From the NCBI RefSeq assembly GCF_900103345.1, contig NZ_LT629702.1, positions 3,782,001 through 3,846,000 of the forward strand: a stretch of DNA of 64,000 nucleotides, written 5' to 3'. Positions 44,122-51,502 of the stretch are shown here, piece by piece. The position numbers and the translations under genes are program-made. The notes under the pieces were generated by a model. The model was not told where the DNA came from. It did no database searches and worked only from the letters and a program-made list of their open reading frames with translations. This DNA comes from Pseudomonas azotoformans (lineage in GTDB: Bacteria > Pseudomonadota > Gammaproteobacteria > Pseudomonadales > Pseudomonadaceae). Numbering within the stretch: position 1 is the first letter of the stretch; each line of letters starts with the position of its first letter.

Positions 44122-44143
44122 TGGCATTCCAAATGGCATTCCA
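44122..44143. promoter_or_regulatory. arm-type integrase sites, right end
   Basis: TGGCATTCCA occurs twice with a 2-bp spacer, identical over 22 bp to 9419-9440 near the left end. No other copy was noticed in the window. This supports the island boundaries. Confidence 0.7.
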
Positions 44144-44195
44144 GCCAAAAAACAAAACCAGACTTTCGTTTTTAAATCATAAGGTTGCGCTTCCT

Positions 44196-44212
44196 GTTCA
44201 GATTACCCCGGC
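44196..44212 (+). other. candidate attR core (imperfect copy of the tmRNA T-arm)
   Basis: GTTCAGATTACCCCGGC matches the ssrA T-arm at 14 of 17 positions, 52 bp beyond the right arm sites. It is followed by a hairpin CAACAGAA / TTCTGTTG (44218-44249) that may be the chromosomal ssrA terminator. Divergence from the left copy means the boundary is provisional. Confidence 0.45.
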
Positions 44213-44453
44213 GCATCAACAGAATCCGCCCAGTGCGGGTTCTGTTGTCTCTAGGGTTTGAAAAGCCCGACAGGACAGACCTTCAGAATTTTCCTTCAAG
44301 CTATCGCGCCCTTGATGAACTAGCGCACCCCGCGCCACAACGCTAACTTCCTCCCGTCGCTCCTAATCAGCGACCGGCTTTGACAGGCCGAAAAGTGTAA
44401 TCTTTCACACCCCTTGATAAGACGGCATGCTTTACGCATTCCGCCTCGTTCAT

Positions 44454-44528
44454 GGCGGCTGTGCGTGGGGCATCTTCGGGTGCGCCGGGTTCCTACACTT
44501 CCGGTCTGTCAACCCGCGTACAGCTGCC
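44454..44528 (+). promoter_or_regulatory. conserved structured leader motif, copy A
   Basis: Outer arms GGCGGCTGTGCG and CGTACAGCTGCC pair over 12 bp (two G-U). They enclose a GCATC-TTCG-GGTGC hairpin and a CCGG...CCGG stem, giving a multi-branch shape. The motif ends 57 bp before the start codon of the DUF6124-like gene. A second copy with covarying pairs lies before the DUF3077 gene at 63.5 kb. Confidence 0.6.
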
Positions 44529-44585
44529 ACCCATTCCTGTTTGACAAGGGGGCGGTAGCTCCTTAAACAGTGTGGGAGCTTCATC

Positions 44586-44837
44586 ATGAAAAAGATCACC
44601 CCCAATCCCCCCTCCACAACCCTCTTCACCCTCGCCCCAGATCTCTCCCCCGAAACCCTGCTAATCCAAGCCAGCGAAACCCTCGCCTCACTCAACGCCG
44701 TGACCACCGACCTGGCCTTCGAACTCGAAGGTGCCAGCCGTCATAAGCTGCTGGCCAGCCAGCAATTGATCGTGCTGAGCGAACTGTTGGTAGAGCGAGT
44801 ACTGGTCCTCACCCAAGACACACAAGCGTTCCAATAA
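44586..44837 (+). CDS. DUF6124/DUF3077-like small protein
   Basis: The 83-residue protein has a disordered Pro/Thr-rich N-terminus and a helical core (ETLLIQASETLASLNAVTTD, then LLASQQLIVLSELLVERVLV), typical of small helical Pseudomonas proteins related to DUF3077. The SD GGGAGC lies nine bases upstream. It follows a conserved RNA-like leader and precedes a terminator shared with the TonB receptor. Function unknown. Confidence 0.75.
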   Translation: MKKITPNPPSTTLFTLAPDLSPETLLIQASETLASLNAVTTDLAFELEGASRHKLLASQQLIVLSELLVERVLVLTQDTQAFQ

Positions 44838-44840
44838 TAA

Positions 44841-44866
44841 AAAAGGCCGAGGAAACTCGGCCTTTT
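44841..44866. terminator. bidirectional terminator
   Basis: AAAAGGCCGAG / CTCGGCCTTTT with a GAAA loop lies between the DUF6124-like gene and the convergent TonB receptor. Confidence 0.92.
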
Positions 44867-44879
44867 GCTGTCATCTGCC

Positions 44880-47288
44880 TCAAAAATCCCAGCGCGTCGT
44901 CACCATCACATTGCGCGGGTCACCGTAATACGCCGAGTCATAGAACCCGATATTGGTGAAGTACTTCTTGTCGAACACGTTGTTGACGTTCAGCGTGGCC
45001 GACAGGTTCTGGGTCAGCTGATAGCGCGCCATCACGTCCACCAGCCAATACGGGTCCTGGGTGAATTTTTCCGAACGACCGCCTCCCGGATAACCCCAGT
45101 TGCGTACGGTTTGCCAGCCCGCGCTCTGCCAGCGCGTGCCGCCGCCGAGGGTGAGTTTGTCCAGGCTGCCTTGGAGTTTGTAACTGGTATAGAGGGTGAC
45201 CTGATCCTCGGGCTCCCAGGTCGCCACTTTCTTACCATCAGCATCGCGGGCGATCTTGTGGGTGTAGCCGGCTTGCAACTGCCAGCCAGGGGCGAGTTCG
45301 CCGGAGATTTCCGCTTCGTAACCTTTGGTTTTGCTCTCGGTGCCCATGTACGAATAGTCGACGGCCGGTTGGGAGTTCCAGGCGGTATCGGCGATCGGGC
45401 GATTGGTCTCGTGTACTTCGAAGTAGGCGAGGCTGGCGTTCAGGCGGCCATCGAAGAATTCGCCCTTGAGGCCGATCTCGTAGTTTTTGCCTTCGTCCGG
45501 TTCAAGCATGGTGTTGGTGCGGTCGCGATACTGGGTTTGCGGCTTGAAGATTTCGGTGTAGCTGGCGTAGGCGGTGAGGTTTTCGTTGAGGTCGTACGTC
45601 AGGCCGGCGTACGGCACGACTTTGCCGCTTTCTTCGGTGTCGCTGGTGCCGGTGACTTGATAGTTGGCCACCCGCGTGCCCAGCAACAGGTGCATCGCGT
45701 CGGTCAGGCTGAAGCGTCCGGTGATGTAGGTGCCGGTCTGGCGCGTGATTTCATCACTGAAGCGGGAGGCCTTGCCCCATGCCGGTTCAATGGCTTCGCC
45801 GTGCCAGTTGTAAAAGTCATAGGAATTGTTGAAGTAGACAGGGTTACGGTAGTCCTTGCCCTTCCAGCGAGAGCTCGACACGGACTGCCCGATCACCAAT
45901 TCATGCTCACGCCCAAACAGTTCAAACGGCCCCGACGCGTACACATCCAGACTGTCGCTGGTGGTGTCGCCGGTGTATTTGGCGGCATAGATCGAACTGG
46001 CGGTGGCGGAGTCCTGGGAGATGTAGCCCAGCGGCGCGTCATAGCCATTGACCTGATGGTTGTACTGGCCTTTGGTGACCCAGCCGTTGTCGAAGCTGTG
46101 TTCCAGGGTGGCGAACACGGTGTGGCTGTATTGTTGCCATGAACCCCACTTGGGCCCGTTGTTGAACGAGCGCGGCAGGTCGAGTTTGTTGCCCGTGGCG
46201 TCGAAGATGGTGCGGGTGCCGGTCCAGCTGGAACCTTTGGGGTCGCTATCCTGGTAGTCGGCGCCCAGGCTCAGCAGGGTGTCAGGGGTCAGGTCGACTT
46301 CGAGGATGCCATAGAGCACGCTGGTCTTGCGCGAGTAGTGATCGAGGAACGACTTTTTGTCCTGGTATGCCGCCACCGCGCGGCCACGCACGTTGCCGGT
46401 GTCGGTCAGGGGGCCGCTGACGTCGACCTGGGAACGGTAGTTGTCCCAGGAGCCCGCGCCCAGTTCGATGCTGCTCTTGAACTCGGAGGTCGGCTTCTTG
46501 CGGATCAGGTTGATGGTGCCGCCCGGGCCACCGGCACCGGTGAGCAGGCCGGTGGCGCCCTTGAGCACTTCGACGCGGTCGTAGATCGCCATGTCGGTCA
46601 TGGTCTGCCCTGCCGAGTATTGGGCGTCGCGCAGGGTCGGAATGCCGTCGTACTGGAAGTTCTCGATGGAGAAACCACGCGAGTAATAGTTGGTGCGCTC
46701 GGTGTCATAGGTCGACACGGTGATGCCTGGCGTGTGGCGCATTACGTCATCGATGGAGTTGAGGCCGAAGTCATCCATGACCTGGCGGGTGACCACCGAG
46801 ATCGATTGTGGTGTTTCCCGTGGTGTCAGTACCAGGCGCGTGGCCGTGGCGATGGTGCCCGGGGTATACGAGCCCGTGCCTTCGGTGACCGTGCCGAGTT
46901 GGTTGGCGCTGACTTGGGTGGTCTGCAACTCTACCTTGCCGTCCTGGGACAACGGCCTGGCCACCACGCGATAGCCGCCTTGCTCGCGCTCAGCCTGCAA
47001 ACCCGCCGGGCTCAACAGGCGCTCCAGGCCTTCGTCCACCGAGAAATTGCCTTTCAGGCCTTTGCTCTGAATGCCGGCTGCCAGCGCCGAATCAATGCCG
47101 ATCATCACGCCCGCTTGCTGCCCAAAGGCCCCCAACACGCGGTCCAGGCTACCGGGCGAAATGTCATACGCCCGAGGTTGGGATTGTTGCTGGGTAGGCG
47201 CCGCAGTGGCGGCCATGATGCTGTGGCTTGCGGTTGCCACCGATAAACCGAGGATAACGGTGCGCAAAGCGCTGACGCGGCTGAGCAT
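44880..47288 (-). CDS. TonB-dependent siderophore receptor with STN signalling domain
   Basis: The 802-residue outer-membrane receptor starts MLSRVSALRTVILGLSVATA, a signal peptide. An STN domain at about residues 45-110 (YDISPGSLDRVLGAFGQQAG; GLERLLSPAGLQAE) signals to an anti-sigma factor. The plug (TPRETPQSISVVTRQVMDDF, MRHTPGITV, VEVLKGATGLLTGAGGPGG) and the beta-barrel follow, ending in VMVTTRWDF with the terminal Phe needed for BAM recognition. It resembles FpvA/PupB-type ferric-siderophore receptors. It lies just downstream of FecR and FecI genes on the same strand, forming a cell-surface signalling cassette. The upstream in-frame extension to 47375 is not needed. The ligand cannot be named. 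Confidence 0.93.
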   Translation of the reverse strand: MLSRVSALRTVILGLSVATASHSIMAATAAPTQQQSQPRAYDISPGSLDRVLGAFGQQAGVMIGIDSALAAGIQSKGLKGNFSVDEGLERLLSPAGLQAEREQGGYRVVARPLSQDGKVELQTTQVSANQLGTVTEGTGSYTPGTIATATRLVLTPRETPQSISVVTRQVMDDFGLNSIDDVMRHTPGITVSTYDTERTNYYSRGFSIENFQYDGIPTLRDAQYSAGQTMTDMAIYDRVEVLKGATGLLTGAGGPGGTINLIRKKPTSEFKSSIELGAGSWDNYRSQVDVSGPLTDTGNVRGRAVAAYQDKKSFLDHYSRKTSVLYGILEVDLTPDTLLSLGADYQDSDPKGSSWTGTRTIFDATGNKLDLPRSFNNGPKWGSWQQYSHTVFATLEHSFDNGWVTKGQYNHQVNGYDAPLGYISQDSATASSIYAAKYTGDTTSDSLDVYASGPFELFGREHELVIGQSVSSSRWKGKDYRNPVYFNNSYDFYNWHGEAIEPAWGKASRFSDEITRQTGTYITGRFSLTDAMHLLLGTRVANYQVTGTSDTEESGKVVPYAGLTYDLNENLTAYASYTEIFKPQTQYRDRTNTMLEPDEGKNYEIGLKGEFFDGRLNASLAYFEVHETNRPIADTAWNSQPAVDYSYMGTESKTKGYEAEISGELAPGWQLQAGYTHKIARDADGKKVATWEPEDQVTLYTSYKLQGSLDKLTLGGGTRWQSAGWQTVRNWGYPGGGRSEKFTQDPYWLVDVMARYQLTQNLSATLNVNNVFDKKYFTNIGFYDSAYYGDPRNVMVTTRWDF

Positions 47289-47396
47289 AAAGACTGTCCT
47301 GTCATGAAAGGGTTGGGTGGACGCTTTTTTCTGCGTCTTACCTGTCTTGATGCTTGAGATGGGAAAACCTGCCACGCGGTGAACACTATTTTTCGG

Positions 47397-48365
47397 TCAG
47401 GCGGGCACGACGGTCGCCAGGTAGCCAAACACCCGCTGCACGCGCACGGGCAACACCTTGGCCAGCAGGTCGAGGCTGGCTTCGGGCTGGTCCAGCGAGA
47501 ACGAACCTGACACCTGCAAACTCGCCACCGCAGGGTCGCAGCGCAGCACGCCACGCCGGTAGCGGTCGAGTTCTTCGAGTACTGCGCCGAGCGGCATGCG
47601 CTCGGCGATCAACAGGCCCTGGGTCCAGGCGTCGGCGGTGGATGGCATGGCTGCCGGCTGACTGCTCTGGAGACGATTGAAGGTCAACTGCTGGCCCAAA
47701 CCGAGTTGCGTGCTGGCACCGTGCAACGGCTCGACAGAGGCGCTGCCCGAGAGCATCTGCACCTGCGTACCCTGCTGGCGAAGCAGGTCATGGCTGATGA
47801 TGATCTGTGAGAGTGCCGCAGGCCGTACCCAGCCATTGGCAGTCTGGACCGCAATGTCGGCGCGCGGGCCTGTGGTCAACAGCAGCCGACCGAGGTTCAG
47901 CGCCAAGTGGGCGCCACGGATATCCACAGCGGTGCGCGTATCCAACTGCAATTCCCCGGCATTGGCCAGGCGCAGGTGCCGTCTCTCCCCGGTAGCGGTG
48001 TGGTAATCGCTGAACAGCTCCGGCAACAGCGCCCGCTCGCGCACACTCAGGCCAACGGCGGTGGCCACGCTCAGGCCGGCGAGGCCCTTGAGCACGGTGC
48101 GCCGCGACGGAACACTGCGTGCACGCAACAATTGGCGGGCGCTGGGCGCGGGCAATGTGTGCGTGTGGAGGCGCATGTCGCGGCTGAGCCCAGCCAAACG
48201 CTGCCAGGCCAACTCATGTTGCGGGTTATCGTTGCGCCACTGCTGGCAAGCCTGCTGCTCGGCGGCGCCGCAGGTGCCCGATTGCAGCGCGACCATCCAG
48301 TTCAGCGCCTGTTCCAACACGTGCTCGTCCAGAGGCTGATTATTGGCGGGCTTGAAACGGTTCAT
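47397..48365 (-). CDS. fecR: FecR-family anti-sigma / sigma-regulator protein
   Basis: The 322-residue protein starts MNRFKPANNQPLDEHVLEQA at 48365. An N-terminal cytoplasmic DUF4880 region (ALNWMVALQSG, CQQWRNDNPQHELAWQRL) is followed by one TM helix (VLKGLAGLSVATAVGLSVRE, about 95-115). The periplasmic FecR domain (TATGERRHLRLANAGELQLD, TRTAVDI) and a C-terminal STN-like repeat complete it. It relays receptor occupancy to the ECF sigma factor. Its ATG overlaps the sigma stop (ATGA), a typical FecI-FecR coupling. Confidence 0.92.
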   Translation of the reverse strand: MNRFKPANNQPLDEHVLEQALNWMVALQSGTCGAAEQQACQQWRNDNPQHELAWQRLAGLSRDMRLHTHTLPAPSARQLLRARSVPSRRTVLKGLAGLSVATAVGLSVRERALLPELFSDYHTATGERRHLRLANAGELQLDTRTAVDIRGAHLALNLGRLLLTTGPRADIAVQTANGWVRPAALSQIIISHDLLRQQGTQVQMLSGSASVEPLHGASTQLGLGQQLTFNRLQSSQPAAMPSTADAWTQGLLIAERMPLGAVLEELDRYRRGVLRCDPAVASLQVSGSFSLDQPEASLDLLAKVLPVRVQRVFGYLATVVPA

Positions 48366-48871
48366 GCCGCGTAAACCGCCAGGTAGCAATGGCGATAGGC
48401 TTTAAGCATGGCTTTTTGCACCACATTCACGCTGAGGTCCATGTGCTCGGCGATCTGTGGATAAGTCAGGCCATCCAACTGGGACAGCAGGAAGATCTCG
48501 CGCACCTTGCTGCCCAACCCGTCCAGCACCTGGCCGACGGCGTCTAACGCCTCAAGCACCAGCAAACGGGTTTCCGGCGACGGCATGTGTTCGGGCTCCA
48601 GGATCATCAGCGACTGTTCATACGCTCGCTCCAACGCCTGGCGACGGAAGTATTGCCCGCATAAACGGCTGGCGACAGTCGTAAGGTAGGCTCGCGGCTC
48701 ACGAAAAACCGGCACGCTGCCGCTGCTCAGGATCCGCACAAAGGTGTCCTGTGCCAGATCCAAAGCCTGCTCCTGAGCCCCCAACTTGCGCCGCAGCAAC
48801 TGCACCACCCAGCTGTGGTGCTGGGCGTAGAGTTCGCCCACGACCTGATGGGCAGAAGAAGGTGAGGCCAT
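48362..48871 (-). CDS. fecI: FecI-like ECF sigma-70 factor
   Basis: The 169-residue ECF sigma starts MASPSSAHQVVGELYAQHHS. Region 2 (WVVQLLRRKLGAQEQALDLA, QDTFVRIL, REPRAYLTTVASRLCGQYFR) and region 4 (LGSKVREIFLLSQLDGLTYP, QIAEHMDLSVNVVQKAM) are complete. ATG 48871 is preferred over GTG 48907, because a Fur-box-like sequence lies at 48912-48930. It should drive the TonB receptor gene when the siderophore binds. Confidence 0.92.
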   Translation of the reverse strand: MASPSSAHQVVGELYAQHHSWVVQLLRRKLGAQEQALDLAQDTFVRILSSGSVPVFREPRAYLTTVASRLCGQYFRRQALERAYEQSLMILEPEHMPSPETRLLVLEALDAVGQVLDGLGSKVREIFLLSQLDGLTYPQIAEHMDLSVNVVQKAMLKAYRHCYLAVYAA

Positions 48872-48911
48872 CGGTGTGATATCCAGGGGACGGCTAAGGA
48901 AAGTCACACAT

Positions 48912-48930
48912 GATAATACTTCTCATTAGA
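48912..48930. promoter_or_regulatory. Fur-box-like site upstream of fecI
   Basis: GATAATACTTCTCATTAGA matches the 19-bp Fur consensus GATAATGATAATCATTATC at 13 positions, including an intact GATAAT and a TCATTA half. It fits iron control of the sigma gene. Confidence 0.65.
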
Positions 48931-49172
48931 GACGGGTTAGGAGTTTCTTCCCTGCTTTAGGAAGGTGTTTAGCTGTCACGGATTATCGACATGGGCTACT
49001 TGCGCCGACGTAGGCCGCCGGAAAAGTCCTGCAGGTTGGCGCGACTGGGATGAACTGGCGCGGATTGAATTGCTCGAATACGCTTCAAACGACTGCTCGT
49101 CTGCCGATGATTGAACGCGATCACTTGAGCACGCACACTCCAGCACGCCAACTCACGACAAGGAGGCCGTTC

Positions 49173-49865
49173 ATGCAAAGCATCATGTCGCCCAGCCCCC
49201 TAGTGGGCGTTGGTCTCTATACACCCAGTGAAGCGTCGCTCTACACCGGCATTCCTGCGTCAGATATTCGTAGATGGTTGTTTGGCTATCGTGCCAATGG
49301 CATTCATCATCCGGGCCTCTGGCAATCGGAACTCAGGGATGTGAACGATTGCATACTCAGTTTCCACGACCTGCTCGAAATCCGCTTCGTGCACGCATTT
49401 CGTCAGCATGGAGTGAGCTTGCAAGCCATTCGCTGCGCCTCTTGGCAAGCCTCTGAACTGTTTGGCCAATCCTATCCATTTACCTACAAACGCTTCCAAA
49501 CAGACGGCCGCAACATTTTCGCCACTGTTCTGGATGAAACAGGCGACGAGACACTGCTGGACCTGATCAAAAAACAGTACGCGTTCAAGCAGGTGATCAG
49601 CCCATCGTTGTACGAAGGGATCGACTACACCGGCAAGGGTTCTGCCCAACGCTGGTATCCGATAAAACGCAGCAAGGCAATCGTCCTGGACCCCGCCAGA
49701 AATTTCGGGAAACCAGTACTGACGGGGGCCGGTATCGACACAGCCGCACTGTTCAGTGCTTATGAGGCGGAAGGACAGGATACGAAACGTATTGCCCTGC
49801 TCTATGAGATCCCCACATCTGCTGTAAAGGCCGCTATCGACTTCGAACAAAGGCATGCGGCTTGA
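49173..49865 (+). CDS. DUF433 antitoxin-like protein
   Basis: The 230-residue product starts MQSIMSPSPLVGVGLYTPSE; the SD AGGAGG is at 49161-49166. Residues about 15-45 resemble a MerR-type helix-turn-helix (SEASLYTGIPASDIRRWLFG). The C-terminal DUF433 segment reads FGKPVLTGAGIDTAALFSAY, then TKRIALLYEIPTSAVKAAID. Proteins of this type pair with PIN-like DUF5615 toxins (VapBC45-like) and probably autoregulate the operon. Its stop overlaps the start of the next gene by 4 bp. Confidence 0.85.
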   Translation: MQSIMSPSPLVGVGLYTPSEASLYTGIPASDIRRWLFGYRANGIHHPGLWQSELRDVNDCILSFHDLLEIRFVHAFRQHGVSLQAIRCASWQASELFGQSYPFTYKRFQTDGRNIFATVLDETGDETLLDLIKKQYAFKQVISPSLYEGIDYTGKGSAQRWYPIKRSKAIVLDPARNFGKPVLTGAGIDTAALFSAYEAEGQDTKRIALLYEIPTSAVKAAIDFEQRHAA

Positions 49866-50269
49866 ACTTCCTTCTGGACCACAACCTGCCACCTGCGCTA
49901 GCGCGAGCCTTGAATGAGCTTTCACACGTCCATGAGCATGGCGTAGTCCCACTCAAGGATAAATTCCCTCAGAGTGCGAGTGACATTTCCTGGATATCAG
50001 TGCTTCGCGATGAAGGCGACTGGGTTGTTATCTCTCAAGATCGATTTACCAAAGGGCATGCTGAAAAACAGGCATTCCGAGACTGCGGGCTGCCCATTTT
50101 TTGCCTGGCGAAACATTGGAGCAGCGAGACCTACTGGAATAAGGCACACAATCTTGTTCGCTGGTGGCCGGCAATCATGAAGCAATCAGCGTTGATAAGG
50201 GGAGGCGCCGCGTTCAGCGTGCCGTGGCGTTTTTCTGCGCCGGGTAAATTTGACCAGATAAAGATGTAA
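49862..50269 (+). CDS. PIN-like DUF5615 toxin
   Basis: The 135-residue protein begins at TTG 49862 (overlap TTGA) with MNFLLDHNLPPALARALNEL. The DUF5615 PIN-like core has acidic residues Asp6, then DISWISVLRDEGDWVVISQD (a D-x-x-W and D pair) as candidate metal ligands. It is a putative RNase toxin neutralised by the upstream DUF433 protein. The TTG start and 4-bp overlap imply tight translational coupling. Confidence 0.82.
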   Translation: MNFLLDHNLPPALARALNELSHVHEHGVVPLKDKFPQSASDISWISVLRDEGDWVVISQDRFTKGHAEKQAFRDCGLPIFCLAKHWSSETYWNKAHNLVRWWPAIMKQSALIRGGAAFSVPWRFSAPGKFDQIKM

Positions 50270-50361
50270 AGCCTTCAGCGCAAAATAGTCCCTGTCTGGA
50301 ATCCCTCCGCACTTCCCATTACCCTGACGCCTTCTATCAGACACCCGGAAGTCCGATACCC

Positions 50362-51387
50362 GTGCTCAAGCCACTCGCCATCCTCACCCTTGCCTGCGCC
50401 CCTCTGCTTGCAAACGCCGCCGACCTGGCCGGTGTCTGGACTGGCACCTTGGGCAAGTCCGCGATCACCGCGTGTTTCAACGGTGCCCACGGCGCCAATG
50501 GCAGTTACTACTACCAACGCATCCTGACGCCCATTCAGCTCACTCAAGCCAACGCCAGTGAGCCGTGGGCCGAGGAAGGGCAAACCGGGTTCTGGCAGTT
50601 GGATGAGCCGCAGGGCGACACGCTGACCGGCACCTGGAGCAAAACCCTCGGCGGTAAAAGCCTGGCGCTGATGCTCAAACGCGCGGACACCGACGGTTGC
50701 GCCAGCGATGCCTATAACAATGCGCTTGAAGCCGTGCCACCCGCGGTAAAGGTCGAGCGAAAAACCTTCGCCGAACACGCCTATCAAGTGAAGACCCAAG
50801 GGGGCCAGGTCATCCTGAAACTCGAAGGCGACGGTGCGGCCATCGACAAGATCAACCGCGAGCTCGCGCGCATGGCCATCAACCCGGACGGCCAGGCCGA
50901 TTTCTACAGGGAGCGGCGCAACTCACTGGACCAGAGCGGCGGCACCACCACCAGCGAGATCGCGGTGGAACCGTTCTACTGGTCATCGCAATGGATCACC
51001 GTGCGTTTCTATCGCTGGTCGGCGGGCTACGGGCGGGGAGGCATCAGTTGGGGCCTGCACAGTTGGAACCTGCAAACCGGTGACAAGGTCGACCCCTGGA
51101 CGTGGTTGGGCGGCCATGAGCAATGGGACACGCCCTACTCGGGTCAGGTCAAACTGCCGGCCGCTTTCAGCACCTGGCTGGCCAAGCAGACCACCACGGA
51201 CGAAGGGTGCCCGGCCGTGACCAGTTATTCCTCGTTCGACTTGAGCTTCAACACCCAGGGCCTGCAACTGTCGACACCCGCCCAGGGCGATGGCTGCGAT
51301 AACGAACTGAGCTTTACCTGGGAGCAATTGGAGCCTGTGCTGACCCCGCAAGGTAAAGCCGCACTGCCCAGCTTGATGGCGCCGTGA
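50362..51387 (+). CDS. Secreted protein of unknown function
   Basis: The 341-residue product starts at GTG 50362 with a signal peptide (MLKPLAILTLACAPLLANAA). The mature part has a WTGTLGKSAITACFNGAHGA-type N-terminus and a beta-rich C-terminal domain (WGLHSWNLQTGDKVDPWTWL, LPAAFSTWLAK, WEQLEPVLTPQGKAALPS) resembling DUF3298-like periplasmic proteins. Several cysteines (ACF, DGCAS, EGCPA, DGCDN) could form disulfides. Function unknown. Confidence 0.7.
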   Translation: MLKPLAILTLACAPLLANAADLAGVWTGTLGKSAITACFNGAHGANGSYYYQRILTPIQLTQANASEPWAEEGQTGFWQLDEPQGDTLTGTWSKTLGGKSLALMLKRADTDGCASDAYNNALEAVPPAVKVERKTFAEHAYQVKTQGGQVILKLEGDGAAIDKINRELARMAINPDGQADFYRERRNSLDQSGGTTTSEIAVEPFYWSSQWITVRFYRWSAGYGRGGISWGLHSWNLQTGDKVDPWTWLGGHEQWDTPYSGQVKLPAAFSTWLAKQTTTDEGCPAVTSYSSFDLSFNTQGLQLSTPAQGDGCDNELSFTWEQLEPVLTPQGKAALPSLMAP

Positions 51388-51502
51388 CCTACCTTACAAA
51401 AAACCCACATTCGTTCACGAAATATTCAGAAACGCCGACGGATACTAGCCCATTGCAATGACCGTTCCCCCGGACGGTCCTCCTGCCCTGGTAGCCACAT
51501 TC

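Larger units (their letters stand above)
9307..44212. mobile_element. ssrA-integrated genomic island carrying DISARM
   Basis: The segment begins directly after the tmRNA 3' CCA. Its first gene is a P4-like tyrosine integrase. It contains phage/ICE-type accessory genes (DUF932, AlpA-like regulator, Gp2/YagK-like protein), defence genes and an IS66 element. Paired TGGCATTCCA decamers lie inside both ends (9419-9489 and 44122-44143). An imperfect repeat of the tmRNA T-arm marks the probable right end. No conjugation machinery or phage structural gene is visible, so it resembles a satellite-like or mobilisable defence island. AT content in the 12-20 kb part is visibly higher than in the flanks, consistent with foreign origin. 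The right boundary is inferred, since the att copy is not perfect. Confidence 0.75.

Noticed and set aside
44865..46142. 425-codon plus-strand frame
   Set aside because: It is antisense to the TonB receptor; Gly/Val/Ala-rich with no motif.
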